A stretch of 45,636 bases of DNA. Source: JAFAGX01 sp035623255. Lineage in GTDB: Bacteria; Acidobacteriota; Terriglobia; Terriglobales; Acidobacteriaceae. The translations under genes were made by a program, and so were the position numbers. The stretch spans positions 1-45,636 of the forward strand of contig DASPTU010000005.1 in assembly GCA_035623255.1 (NCBI GenBank), written 5' to 3'. The notes under the pieces were generated by a model. The model was given only the letters and a program-made list of their open reading frames with translations. It was not told the origin of the DNA and made no database searches. Shown here piece after piece: positions 1 through 8,394 of the stretch. Numbering within the stretch: the stretch's first letter is position 1; each line of letters opens with the position of its first letter.

Positions 1-1389
1 GCCTCCAAGATTTTCTGCTCGTGCTCGACTAAATTCGGCGCTCCACCCAACACCAATGTTTGTCCGGTATGTTTGGGATTGCCGGGCGCTTTGCCGGTGC
101 TGAATCGGAAGGCGGTTCAATTTGCCGCGCTCGCCGCGATGGCCTTGAACTGCCGCATTAATCAAACCTCCATCTTTGCCCGGAAAAACTATTTTTATCC
201 TGATCTGCCCAAGGGCTACCAGATTTCGCAGTACGACAAGCCCCTCGCCGAGTTTGGCTGGATCGGCATTCCGAGTGAGGCCGGGGAGAAGAAGATTGGC
301 ATCACCCGTGTGCACCTCGAAGAAGACGCAGGCAAAAGCCTGCACGAGGGTTTCGCTAATTCGTCGGAAACGACGGCTATCGATTTGAATCGTACCGGCG
401 TGCCGTTGATTGAGATCGTCAGCGAGCCGGACCTCGCCTCCCCCGAAGAGGCCTACGAATACCTCACCCGCCTGAAAGAAATCGTTCTTTACACCGGCGT
501 AAGCGATTGCAACATGGAAGAGGGATCGCTGCGTTGTGACGCCAACATAAGCGTGCGGCTGCGCGGGCAGAAAGAATTCGGCACAAAAGCGGAAATCAAG
601 AATGTCAACTCCTTCCGCTTTATTCGCGATGCCCTGGAATACGAGATCGACCGCCAGATCGGCATTCTGGAGTCAGGTGGAAAAGTCACGCAGGAAACCC
701 GTCTCTACGACGCGCATCGTGGCCAAACTTACAGCATGCGTTCGAAAGAAGAGGCACACGATTACCGGTATTTCCCGGAACCGGACCTTATGCCGCTGGT
801 TCTTTATGAAAAATCCCTTGCCGAAATCCGTACCACGCTCCCCGAGTTACCCGATGCTCGGCGCAAGCGCATGGTTGAGGAGTATGGCATCACGCCGTAC
901 GACGCCCAGGTGCTGACCGCAAGCCGAACGCTGGCCGATGAATTTGAAGCCGCGGCCAAGCGGGCGAAGAATCCCAAGCGAGTTGCAAACCTGGTGCAAA
1001 GTGAATTGCTCGGACGGCTGAAGGCCAAAGGACTGGAAATTGGGCAGTCTCCGATCTCCATGAGCGGAATTGCCATGTCCGCAGATCTCGCCGAGAGTGG
1101 CGCGATTTCCAGCAAGATGCTCAAAGAACTTTATGATCTATCTTTCGAGCGCAATCAGGATTTCCCCCAAGTCTACGAGAAAGAAAAACCGCAACAGATC
1201 ACGGACGTTTCAGCCATTCAAAAAATTGTCGATGATATCGTTGCCGCGAATCCTAAGCAGGTTGAACAATACCGCGCGGGGAAGAAGACCGTCATCGGCT
1301 TTTTTGCGGGTCAGGTCATGAAAGCCACAAAAGGCCAGGCCAACCCCCAGATGGTGAATGAGCTTTTGGCCAAGAAATTAGATCTCTAG
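1..1389 (+). CDS. gatB: Asp/Glu-tRNA(Asn/Gln) amidotransferase subunit B, 5'-truncated by the window edge
   Basis: GatB of the GatCAB complex binds misacylated Glu-tRNA(Gln) or Asp-tRNA(Asn) and activates the acyl group for amidation in the cytoplasm. The frame is open from base 1, so the true start lies upstream. The first visible residues read KIFCSCSTKFG, followed by CPVCLGLPGALPVLN. This is the GatB cradle-domain signature, with the CxC and CxxC cysteines that bind structural zinc in many GatBs. DLNRTGVPLIEIVSEPD and DYRYFPEPDL are further family blocks. The C-terminal GatB/YqeY tail domain is complete and ends in a normal stop. About 462 residues are visible of the usual 475-490. A TTG at base 73 could be mistaken for a start but lies inside the conserved zinc region. 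No gatA or gatC is seen next to it. Confidence 0.96.
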   Translation, partial: ASKIFCSCSTKFGAPPNTNVCPVCLGLPGALPVLNRKAVQFAALAAMALNCRINQTSIFARKNYFYPDLPKGYQISQYDKPLAEFGWIGIPSEAGEKKIGITRVHLEEDAGKSLHEGFANSSETTAIDLNRTGVPLIEIVSEPDLASPEEAYEYLTRLKEIVLYTGVSDCNMEEGSLRCDANISVRLRGQKEFGTKAEIKNVNSFRFIRDALEYEIDRQIGILESGGKVTQETRLYDAHRGQTYSMRSKEEAHDYRYFPEPDLMPLVLYEKSLAEIRTTLPELPDARRKRMVEEYGITPYDAQVLTASRTLADEFEAAAKRAKNPKRVANLVQSELLGRLKAKGLEIGQSPISMSGIAMSADLAESGAISSKMLKELYDLSFERNQDFPQVYEKEKPQQITDVSAIQKIVDDIVAANPKQVEQYRAGKKTVIGFFAGQVMKATKGQANPQMVNELLAKKLDL

Positions 1390-1393
1390 GGTT

Positions 1394-1457
1394 CACCGTG
1401 GTTGGTCCGTGTCCTCCGTGGTAAAAAAGTGCGTCATGACCACGAGGGCACACTGAG
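1394..1457. repeat. Imperfect inverted repeat after gatB (ACCACGGAGG type)
   Basis: The left arm, read on the minus strand, is ACCACGGAGGACACGGACC. The right arm on the plus strand is ACCACGAGGGCACACTGAG. They flank an A-rich centre (AAAAAAGTGCGTCATG). The unit resembles the sequence embedded in the sigma-factor gene at 37857-37885, so it is probably one copy of a dispersed family. It may fold into a hairpin behind gatB, but no T-tract supports intrinsic termination. Confidence 0.5.
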
Positions 1458-1550
1458 TGAGCGTCGAAGCGATCATGCCCGAGGTAACCACCCGCCAGTG
1501 TCTTTCGTCACCTGAGCGCTCACTGGCGATCCGGGCTAACATACTTTCTT

Positions 1551-2183
1551 ATGAAAAAGCTCAAGCTGGATCGAATCATCAGCATTGCCACACTCCTGAG
1601 TTCGGTGATCGCGATTGTGCTGGTGCTGAAGAAACCTCAACCGGTCTCCCAGCCGATGGCGCCAGCTGTGGCCGCACAAAGAGCAGAGTCCCTCCAGCAG
1701 AAGCTTCTGCAACTGGACCAGCCGAGGCAAACGGGTCAAGCGCCTACTGAAGTTCATCTGAATTCTGACGAGGTCAGCGCTGCATTGGCGCAGGCGGCCG
1801 GTGCACTTCCCGTCTCCGCGCTTGCGACCTCTGGCCTCCCGACCACGGTTCCGACTTCTCCCGATGCCCAGATCGGCCCTGGCCAACCCGAAGTTAAGGA
1901 TTACCAGGTCAGCTTTGATGGTGATGTTGCGCGTGGTCAATTTGTCACTCAGATCGGCGGCAAAGATGTAACCGTGACGCTCGCCGGGCATCTGAATTCG
2001 AAAGACGGCTACGCAACCTTCGATGCGACTGAATTCAAGGTAGGCGAGCTGAACATCCCGGTTTCACTGGTCAATGGTCCGCTGCAGAAGAAGCTCGACG
2101 AACAGCGCGACAAGCTCAAGCTTCCCGACGATGTTCAGGGGATCAAAGTCGAGAACGGCGAACTGGTAATGACCGGGAAATGA
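1551..2183 (+). CDS. Membrane-anchored protein of unknown function
   Basis: I do not recognise a family for this 210-residue protein. Residues 1-8 are basic (MKKLKLDR). Residues 9-27 form one hydrophobic segment (IISIATLLSSVIAIVLVLK) that would act as an uncleaved N-terminal anchor with the rest outside the cytoplasm. Residues 30-60 are rich in Pro, Ala and Gln. The C-terminal half (about 120-210) has an alternating beta-like pattern, with GQFVTQIGGKDVTVTLAGHL and a final KVENGELVMTGK, suggesting a small beta domain. No clear Shine-Dalgarno precedes the ATG. It stands alone between gatB and a convergent gene 47 bp away. Confidence 0.75.
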   Translation: MKKLKLDRIISIATLLSSVIAIVLVLKKPQPVSQPMAPAVAAQRAESLQQKLLQLDQPRQTGQAPTEVHLNSDEVSAALAQAAGALPVSALATSGLPTTVPTSPDAQIGPGQPEVKDYQVSFDGDVARGQFVTQIGGKDVTVTLAGHLNSKDGYATFDATEFKVGELNIPVSLVNGPLQKKLDEQRDKLKLPDDVQGIKVENGELVMTGK

Positions 2184-2230
2184 GCCGCGTTTGCGTTGCG
2201 TCTGAGCCACACGCGGTTATCCCGAGCGCA

Positions 2231-3679
2231 TCACTCTCCCGGTGTGCCTTCAAACAGCGCGTATAGCTGATCTCCGATGACGCGATACACAACATAAGCG
2301 CTTCCTTCGTCGTAAACCTTGCGAAAGAGCAGCTCGCCGCGGCCATCTCCGTCCACATCCACCGCATCGATGAGTTCGAATTTCGGTTCGACGTCGAGGT
2401 GACGTTGGTCGGTTACGTTTGCGAACGCCTTATGAATATCCCCGTTGATGTCCTGCCGAGCCACCAGGGTTACGAAATATTGCAAATCCACCAGAGCGCT
2501 TTCGGTGGCCTGTGCTGGCATCCGGGCGCTGGCCGTGAGCACCATCGTGGGTTCATTGCTGCTGGAGAGATCAAAAACCCGGAACTGCACGTCATCGAAG
2601 TCTGGCTGCGCCGGTTTGGCGCGGGTCGCGGTGTGCAGTCTCGGTTTGCGAGAAGCCTCGGAGGGAGCGATTAACTCTGATCCTAACTGTTTGGCACGCG
2701 ACCGGACTTCGTCGGCAGCCAACGCCAGCAGTTTGCCACGAAGCGTTACTTCATCGTCAGGTTTGATGTCGTAGACGTAGGGATGCGCCTCTGGACCGTC
2801 TGCATCGGAGATCGCCGGAATAAACTGCGATTGAGTCACCTTCGCTGTCGCGGACATGACTGGCGCAGGAGCCGGTGACTTGGGCTTTGCCACTGGCGCA
2901 GACGGACCTATAGGTTCCTGCTGCGCCGGCTCAGGCTTCCCACGCTTAAGAGTTGGACGGTTCGGGTCGTTCTCATCGGTTTGCTCGGGATTGGTAGATG
3001 AGTTTGACGAAGCCGATGCGCTGGCAGGTTGATTCGCAGGTGTATTCGTAGACGCGGCAGGTTGAGTTTGCGCGGCCGGCTGGGCTTGGACAGAAGGCGG
3101 GCCCGGCGCCTCAGATGAAGGCTTCGCGGCCGGCTGGGTCTGCGTCGTAGGGTGAGCTTCTTGGGAGGATGGCACTGGCTCCGGTGGCCTAGGGTTGGCT
3201 CTTCCGGAATGGCGGAGCACCGGGGGCGCGGAATCGTCTTCCAATCCCCGCGGTATCGACGATGACGGTTTCCTGCTCGACTTTGCGGCCAGCGATTCCG
3301 CGGTCTGCCACATCCCCTCGCCAATCCAATCGTGGGTCTTCGGATTCTCCAGCGCCTCCGTCACAATAAACAGGCCCTGTGAGATCCCGCTGTGGAAAGC
3401 CTCATATTCCGTCTCGGCCCAAAGCGCCATCGGAACGGGCGAGGCCTTGTAGGCGCCAGCGTCGTAATATTGGCCGTCTACCAGAATGACCACTGGAATC
3501 AAACGAGCCTTGCCCTTCGGCTGAAGTTCGAGCAGACCCACTGCGCGCGGCCCTTTACTGACCTTCGCCTTCGAACTCTGCCCCAGCACCGGCTGCCACA
3601 TTGCCAGGGCCAGCGCAGCAAGGATGACGAGCGAGCGCCGCCTGCTGTATAAAGTTGACCGGGAGGAAACCTTCCCCAT
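2231..3679 (-). CDS. Secreted proline/alanine-rich protein with FG-GAP-like C-terminal motif
   Basis: The 482-residue protein starts at an ATG at 3679; a TTG three codons upstream is an alternative. RRRSLVILAALALAMWQPVLG followed by Q is a convincing signal peptide of about 33 residues. Residues about 155-290 are low complexity, rich in Pro, Ala, Gln, Ser and Thr (for example QPAAQTQPAAS), and probably form an extended linker. The C-terminal third looks folded. Near the end, DAVDVDGDGRGELLF resembles the calcium-binding loop of FG-GAP or dockerin-type repeats. Its start codon overlaps the start of the divergent bcp gene by 2 nt, so each promoter must lie inside the other gene. Function unknown; an envelope protein is the most that can be said. 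Confidence 0.75.
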   Translation of the reverse strand: MGKVSSRSTLYSRRRSLVILAALALAMWQPVLGQSSKAKVSKGPRAVGLLELQPKGKARLIPVVILVDGQYYDAGAYKASPVPMALWAETEYEAFHSGISQGLFIVTEALENPKTHDWIGEGMWQTAESLAAKSSRKPSSSIPRGLEDDSAPPVLRHSGRANPRPPEPVPSSQEAHPTTQTQPAAKPSSEAPGPPSVQAQPAAQTQPAASTNTPANQPASASASSNSSTNPEQTDENDPNRPTLKRGKPEPAQQEPIGPSAPVAKPKSPAPAPVMSATAKVTQSQFIPAISDADGPEAHPYVYDIKPDDEVTLRGKLLALAADEVRSRAKQLGSELIAPSEASRKPRLHTATRAKPAQPDFDDVQFRVFDLSSSNEPTMVLTASARMPAQATESALVDLQYFVTLVARQDINGDIHKAFANVTDQRHLDVEPKFELIDAVDVDGDGRGELLFRKVYDEGSAYVVYRVIGDQLYALFEGTPGE

Positions 3680-4142
3680 GGATATCAATGATAAAGCGCC
3701 GGACTTTTCTTTGCCTGATCAGAATGGACAGAACATTTCGCTCAAAGATTTTCGCGGCAAGACCGTCGTACTCTTTTTCTTCCCAAAGGCCGACACCCCC
3801 GGCTGCACCGTAGAAGCGTGCGGGTTCCGCGACGGATACAAGAAAATTCAAAAAACCGGCACTGTGGTGCTGGGCATTTCCGCCGACTCGCCACGAAGTC
3901 AGAAAAAGTTCGAAACCAAATACGATCTGCCGTATGCGCTGCTATCCGACGCTGACAAAAAAGTTTGCTTAGCCTACGGCGTGATCAAGGAAAAAAACAT
4001 GTACGGCAAGATGGTCAAGGGAATCGCGCGTACCACCTTCGTGGTCGGACCTGATGGCAAGATCGAACACGTATTTAACAACGTCAAAGCCGACGGTCAC
4101 GCTGAGCAGGTCCTCGAATACCTGAAAAGCGCAGCGGCATAA
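3678..4142 (+). CDS. bcp: Thioredoxin-dependent thiol peroxidase (Bcp/PrxQ)
   Basis: This atypical 2-Cys peroxiredoxin reduces H2O2 and organic hydroperoxides in the cytoplasm using thioredoxin. The 154-residue product is of normal family length. FFFPKADTPGCTVEACGFRD carries the peroxidatic Cys43, with the resolving Cys48 five residues later, the classic Bcp spacing. GKIEHVFNNVKADGHAEQVL is the usual C-terminal block. The start is set by alignment (MDINDKAPDFSLPDQNG) and by GGGAGGA at 3661-3667, ten bases upstream. A longer reading from 3624 would only translate the antisense of the neighbouring signal peptide. A terminator-like hairpin follows at 4168-4204. Confidence 0.95.
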   Translation: MDINDKAPDFSLPDQNGQNISLKDFRGKTVVLFFFPKADTPGCTVEACGFRDGYKKIQKTGTVVLGISADSPRSQKKFETKYDLPYALLSDADKKVCLAYGVIKEKNMYGKMVKGIARTTFVVGPDGKIEHVFNNVKADGHAEQVLEYLKSAAA

Positions 4143-4167
4143 CCGGGACTTGATGAACCGTACCTTT

Positions 4168-4204
4168 ACGCCGTGTGGCTGAGATCAGCGGCGTTTTCTT
4201 TTTT
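4168..4204 (+). terminator. Rho-independent terminator of bcp
   Basis: ACGCCG (4168-4173) pairs with CGGCGT (4189-4194), followed by TTTTCTTTTTT. It lies just behind the bcp stop and overlaps the end of the convergent MOSC gene. Confidence 0.65.
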
Positions 4205-4937
4205 CAGTCGCGGCATCGAGGAATATGGTTTGTCCGACGGCCACTCGACCGACGCGAGTGACCGCGCCGTAGATGCCAGCGTTGTTCTGGTTGGCACGAA
4301 CGACCGCCTTCATCACTTCTGGTGCAGGACTCGCTGAGTCAGGATCAAGGTTCACCATCGAGCAGCGGACGTCGCGCATTGTAACGGCGATCGCCGGCGC
4401 GACGTCGCCTTCACCGAATGAGAGCACCCTGCCCAACCACTCATCTTCCTGGAAGGGAGCCGCTCGCGGTAAACGAACCACGATATTCGGGCGAAAGCGC
4501 CGCACGTCCAGGCCCAGGCCTGCGAGTCGTCCGATCTCGCGCACCGTATCGGAAGCGATCACAGAGATGCTCGCTTCATCGAAGATGCCGTGCCCGAGCT
4601 GCATCATCTGCACGGGAGCCCCGTATCGACGTCCTATCTCCTTGGCCAGCTCCTCCCCGAAGACAGGCATCTCTTCACCGTCCGGTGTGCGAACATGCGT
4701 AGGAAGATCTTCCGCAGCACTGTCTTCACGCGGCTGCGGAGCAAACAGGAGCAGGCCGGGAAGCTTGCTAGCCGTTAGCCACGGCATTCCACTGCGGTTC
4801 TCAATCCGCCGGAATGCCAGGCGTCTGTCACCATCGAGGCCGTGCCAGCCCAGGTTGGCGACCTCCAGTCGTTCGCCTGCCATGGACTTCACGGGATACC
4901 GAAAGATTGCCTCCACATGGCCGATTTCTGTAAGCAT
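4185..4937 (-). CDS. MOSC domain protein (mARC/YcbX-like)
   Basis: The 250-residue protein has an N-terminal MOSC beta-barrel domain (GHVEAIFRYPVKSMAGERL, then GWHGLDGDRRLAF) and a MOSC domain from about residue 115. MOSC proteins bind or carry the molybdenum cofactor and act in sulfur transfer or reduction of N-hydroxylated compounds. Cys192 in RDVRCSMVNLDPDS aligns with the conserved molybdenum-liganding cysteine of the family. NNAGIYGAVTRVGRVAVGQTI is the closing motif. I chose the ATG at 4937 because the family begins there; a TTG at 4958 would add seven unconserved residues. No ferredoxin domain is fused, unlike YcbX, so its electron donor is unknown. It is convergent with bcp. Confidence 0.85.
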   Translation of the reverse strand: MLTEIGHVEAIFRYPVKSMAGERLEVANLGWHGLDGDRRLAFRRIENRSGMPWLTASKLPGLLLFAPQPREDSAAEDLPTHVRTPDGEEMPVFGEELAKEIGRRYGAPVQMMQLGHGIFDEASISVIASDTVREIGRLAGLGLDVRRFRPNIVVRLPRAAPFQEDEWLGRVLSFGEGDVAPAIAVTMRDVRCSMVNLDPDSASPAPEVMKAVVRANQNNAGIYGAVTRVGRVAVGQTIFLDAATEKRKRR

Positions 4938-5077
4938 GCTCGATCCGAATCCGCGCAACCGATGGGGTTGTTTCCGTAGGCGCGGTACGAGACTATCAGT
5001 GCATTCGAGAAACTGGTGCGCTTACAGAACCCTTGACGGACGTTTGAAATTTGACAGAGCCTGGTTGTTTAACGAAA

Positions 5078-5117
5078 CGGGCTCGCATTCACCATCATAA
5101 GGCTGAGTGCGAGCCCG
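5078..5117 (-). terminator. Probable terminator of the fadNAE operon
   Basis: Two 14-base arms (CGGGCTCGCATTCA at 5078-5091 and its complement at 5104-5117, one mismatch) enclose a 12-base loop. On the minus strand the stem is followed by TTTCGTT. It lies 44 bp after the fadE stop. Confidence 0.6.
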
Positions 5118-5160
5118 CTTCTCGATTCGATCCTGACCAGGATCCCGGGTTTTTTCGGTT

Positions 5161-6960
5161 CTATATCAGTGAATACTTCCCGCGTTCAATCGTTTTCTGC
5201 GCGATCTGCTGACGAAGTGCAATGGAGTTGAATGGCTCGTACTTCGCCAGCCGCCGCAGGATCGCCAGTTGGGTGCGCAACATGTCTCCCTCTGCCACGG
5301 CGGCAATAATCTTGCGCGATCCAGCTTCGATTTTTTCCATCGCTTGCGACAGATACACGCGAGTCATGGCAATCGGAAGCGTAGCCGCCGATTCGCCATG
5401 CTGCTCGACAATTTTTTGTGCCCGCAGTACTGCCGATTCCATCGCATACGTTTCCATCACCATGTCGGCAATCGCGCCCATAATCTCCTGCTGATCTTCA
5501 ATCGCCTGCATGTACTTCTGTGTCGCCGAACCGGCCGCAAACAGTCCCAGCTTCTTCGCCTGCGCGACCAGCTTACGCTCTTCGGCGAGCGGGCCTTCTA
5601 TCTCTTCGCCGACAGACGGACCTGACAGCACCTCATCCATCAGTTTTTTGATCGCAGGCATCAGCGGTAACTGGCCCGACATCGCCCGCTTCAGCAGGAA
5701 CCCTGTGATGATCAGCCGGTTGATTTCATTTGTGCCTTCAAAAATGCGGTTGATGCGAGCGTCACGATAGGCGCGCTCCGCCGGGTATTCCTCGACAAAA
5801 CCATAGCCGCCGTAGATCTGCACGGTTTCGTCGACCACGTAATCGATCATCTCCGAGCCCCACACTTTGATGATGGAGCACTCGACGGCGTATTCCTCGA
5901 TTGCCTTGCGCACATTTTTGATCGCGTCCGAGCCAGACTTGTCCACTTCTGCCAGTGCAACGTCCATCATGCCGACGGTGCGGTAAACCAACGATTCGCC
6001 CACATAGATCAGCATCGCCATGTTGGCGATTTTTTCTCGCACCAGCCCGAAATCAGCGATGACTTTCTTGAAAGCCTTGCGTTGCTTGGCATAGCCGACG
6101 GCGTTCTCCAGGGCAACCCGGGCTCCGCCCACGCACATAGCTCCCAGTTTGAAGCGTCCAACATTGAGAATGTTGAAGGCGATAACATGGCCCTTTCCGA
6201 TTTCGCCCAGAAGATTTTCGACCGGGACCTTACAGTCGTTGAGGATTATGGGGCAGGTGGATGATCCGCGTATGCCCATCTTGTGCTCTTCAGCACCGAT
6301 CGAGAAACCGGGGAAATTCCTCTCAACGAGAAATGCCGTGAATTTCTCGCCATCGACCTTTGCGAACACGGTGAATAAGTCCGCGAACCCGGCGTTGGTG
6401 ATCCACATCTTTTCACCGTTGAGAATGTAATGCTTGCCGTCTTTCGACAGTTCCGCGCGGGCGCGACAATTCAGCGCGTCCGAGCCAGACGACGCTTCCG
6501 ACAGAGCGTAAGCACCCACAATTTCTCCGCTCGCCAAACGCGGTAAATACTTTTTCTTCTGTTCTTCAGTTCCAAAATAGACGATAGGCAGGGTGCCAAT
6601 ACCGGTGTGTCCACCCCAACTGGTGGCGAAGCCGGCATACTTGGCAATGTGATCGGCAATCACGGCAGCGGTGACTTTGTCCATGTCCAGCCCGCCGTAA
6701 GCTTCGGGAATTTCGACTGAGCTCAGTCCTAGTTCACCCGCTTTCTTCAGCAGGTCGCGCGTTACGGAAAAATCCTTGCGTTCGATCTTTTCTACGTTTG
6801 GCAGAACTTCATTGACCGCGAACTCCTCTGTAGTCTGGCCTATCAGTTGATGCTGTTCGGTGAAATCCTCCGGGGTGAAAACTTCTTCCGGGCGGCGTTC
6901 TTCCAGCAAAAAGCTCCCGCCCGCGATTTTCGTCTTAGGAATTGCAGAAACCGTAGCCAT
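5161..6960 (-). CDS. fadE: Acyl-CoA dehydrogenase, long form (FadE/VLCAD-like)
   Basis: This FAD enzyme catalyses the first step of beta-oxidation, acyl-CoA to trans-2-enoyl-CoA. The 599-residue length matches the long acyl-CoA dehydrogenases with an extra C-terminal helical domain (Bacillus FadE, human VLCAD) rather than the 380-residue type. The order is an N-terminal helical domain, a beta domain with YALSEASSGSDA and WITNAGFADLF, then a C-terminal domain with QIYGGYGFVEEYPAERAYRD and RIFEGTNEINR, where the Glu of FEGTNE is the expected catalytic base. Residues about 430-599 form the extension. GGGAGGT precedes the ATG by five bases. It is the last gene of fadN-fadA-fadE and is followed by a terminator. 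Confidence 0.94.
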   Translation of the reverse strand: MATVSAIPKTKIAGGSFLLEERRPEEVFTPEDFTEQHQLIGQTTEEFAVNEVLPNVEKIERKDFSVTRDLLKKAGELGLSSVEIPEAYGGLDMDKVTAAVIADHIAKYAGFATSWGGHTGIGTLPIVYFGTEEQKKKYLPRLASGEIVGAYALSEASSGSDALNCRARAELSKDGKHYILNGEKMWITNAGFADLFTVFAKVDGEKFTAFLVERNFPGFSIGAEEHKMGIRGSSTCPIILNDCKVPVENLLGEIGKGHVIAFNILNVGRFKLGAMCVGGARVALENAVGYAKQRKAFKKVIADFGLVREKIANMAMLIYVGESLVYRTVGMMDVALAEVDKSGSDAIKNVRKAIEEYAVECSIIKVWGSEMIDYVVDETVQIYGGYGFVEEYPAERAYRDARINRIFEGTNEINRLIITGFLLKRAMSGQLPLMPAIKKLMDEVLSGPSVGEEIEGPLAEERKLVAQAKKLGLFAAGSATQKYMQAIEDQQEIMGAIADMVMETYAMESAVLRAQKIVEQHGESAATLPIAMTRVYLSQAMEKIEAGSRKIIAAVAEGDMLRTQLAILRRLAKYEPFNSIALRQQIAQKTIERGKYSLI

Positions 6961-7109
6961 GGAGTACCTCCCTGGATAAAGACCATGAATAACGTTCAGG
7001 AAGCAACACGGACAGAAACAATTCTAATGCCAGCAAGAACAGAATGATAGGTTGTGAAACTGCTGTATTTCTGGATGTTTTGTCCCGAGATGGTCTGCTT
7101 TCGGCTAGT

Positions 7110-8288
7110 TCAATTCAGGTTTTCGAAGATTCCAGCCGCGCCCATGCCTCCGCCAACACACATGGTCACCAAGCCATAGCGCGCATGGCGACGTTTGAGC
7201 TCGCGAATAATAGTTGCTGTCAGCTTGGCGCCGGTGCAACCCAATGGATGTCCCAGCGCGATTGCTCCTCCGTTCGGATTCACGTGCTCCGGATCGAGGC
7301 CCGCCTCTTTGATCACGGCCAGCGACTGCGCAGCAAACGCTTCGTTCAATTCGATAACATCCATCTCCGAGAGTTTCAGTCCAGCCATTTTCAGAGCTTT
7401 GGGAATAGCGAATACCGGTCCGAGTCCCATTTCTTCGGGCTTGTATCCGGCAGTTGCAAAAGATAGATATCGTGCCAGCGGCGCAATGCCCAAAGCTTTG
7501 GCGCGTTCCGCGGACATCACAACCGTTGCCGCTGCCCCATCGGACATCTGGGAGGAATTTCCCGCGGTTACGGTTCCTTTGGCGTGGAATGCAGGCTTCA
7601 GCGATGACAGCGCTTCAAGCGATGTGTCGGCGCGAGGACCTTCATCAATCTTGAACGTGGTCTCCTGCCGTTTCGGCTTGGATCCATTCGGGGTGGTGAA
7701 ACTAATCTGCACAGGGACAATCTCGTCGTTGAATTTACCGGCCTGAATGGCGGTCACCGCGTTTTTGTGACTTCTCAGAGAGAACTCATCCGCTTGCTCG
7801 CGCGTGACGCCGAAGCGTTGCGCCACGCGTTCGGCGGTGAGACCCATCGAGAGGTACGCGTTGGGATAGTGATCGACGAGCCATGGATTCGGCGAAATCT
7901 TGTTGCCGCCCATCGGGATCATCGACATGGATTCAGTACCGCCGGCCACAATCACATCCGCTCCGCCAGCCATGATGCGCTCGGCCGCGAGCGCAATGGC
8001 CTGCAGCCCTGACGAGCAGAAACGATTGATCGTCAGCGCCGAGATTTCCACTGGCAATCCCGCGCGAAGAGAGGCTATGCGCGCCACGTTCATGCCTTGC
8101 TCGGCCTCGGGCATGGCACAGCCGAAAATGACGTCTTCGATCTCTTTCGGATCGAGTTGCGGCACGCGCTCGATCGCCCCCTTGATTGCGATAGCGGCCA
8201 GTTCATCTGGTCTGGTCGAACGCAGCGCGCCTTTGAAAGCGCGCCCTACCGGTGTGCGAACCGACGAAACAACAACCACTTCTCTCAT
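7110..8288 (-). CDS. fadA: Acetyl-CoA acyltransferase (3-ketoacyl-CoA thiolase)
   Basis: The enzyme cleaves 3-ketoacyl-CoA with CoA to acetyl-CoA and a shortened acyl-CoA, the last beta-oxidation step. The 392-residue protein has every thiolase signature. INRFCSSGLQ carries the acyl-accepting Cys91, NEAFAAQSLAV is present, GGAIALGHPLGCTGAK carries the catalytic His, and CVGGGMGAAGIFE carries the second Cys. Start and length match Bacillus FadA (391 residues). It lies between fadN (106 bp upstream) and fadE (149 bp downstream) on the same strand. These gaps are wide for a tight operon, but no terminator is seen inside them. Confidence 0.95.
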   Translation of the reverse strand: MREVVVVSSVRTPVGRAFKGALRSTRPDELAAIAIKGAIERVPQLDPKEIEDVIFGCAMPEAEQGMNVARIASLRAGLPVEISALTINRFCSSGLQAIALAAERIMAGGADVIVAGGTESMSMIPMGGNKISPNPWLVDHYPNAYLSMGLTAERVAQRFGVTREQADEFSLRSHKNAVTAIQAGKFNDEIVPVQISFTTPNGSKPKRQETTFKIDEGPRADTSLEALSSLKPAFHAKGTVTAGNSSQMSDGAAATVVMSAERAKALGIAPLARYLSFATAGYKPEEMGLGPVFAIPKALKMAGLKLSEMDVIELNEAFAAQSLAVIKEAGLDPEHVNPNGGAIALGHPLGCTGAKLTATIIRELKRRHARYGLVTMCVGGGMGAAGIFENLN

Positions 8289-8311
8289 AAATTTGTTCCT
8301 ACTAGATGATC

Positions 8312-8367
8312 GTCATTCCGAGGGGGCTTCATGCCCGAGGCTCGTAACGGATTCTGTCATCCTGAGC
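8312..8367. repeat. Two fragments of the GTCATCCTGAG dispersed repeat between fadN and fadA
   Basis: GTCATTCCGAG (8312-8322) and TGTCATCCTGAGC (8355-8367) lie in the 106 bp gap. The same 5' sequence bounds the 143 bp palindrome at 27480-27622, so these look like decayed copies of one family inside the operon leader. Confidence 0.45.
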
Positions 8368-8394
8368 AAACCGCACCGCGCAGCACATACGCAG

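Noticed and set aside
4273..5100. 275-codon plus-strand ORF across the MOSC gene
   Set aside because: It is antisense to a gene with clear family motifs, is rich in Arg, Ser and Pro as shadow frames are, and has no Shine-Dalgarno site.
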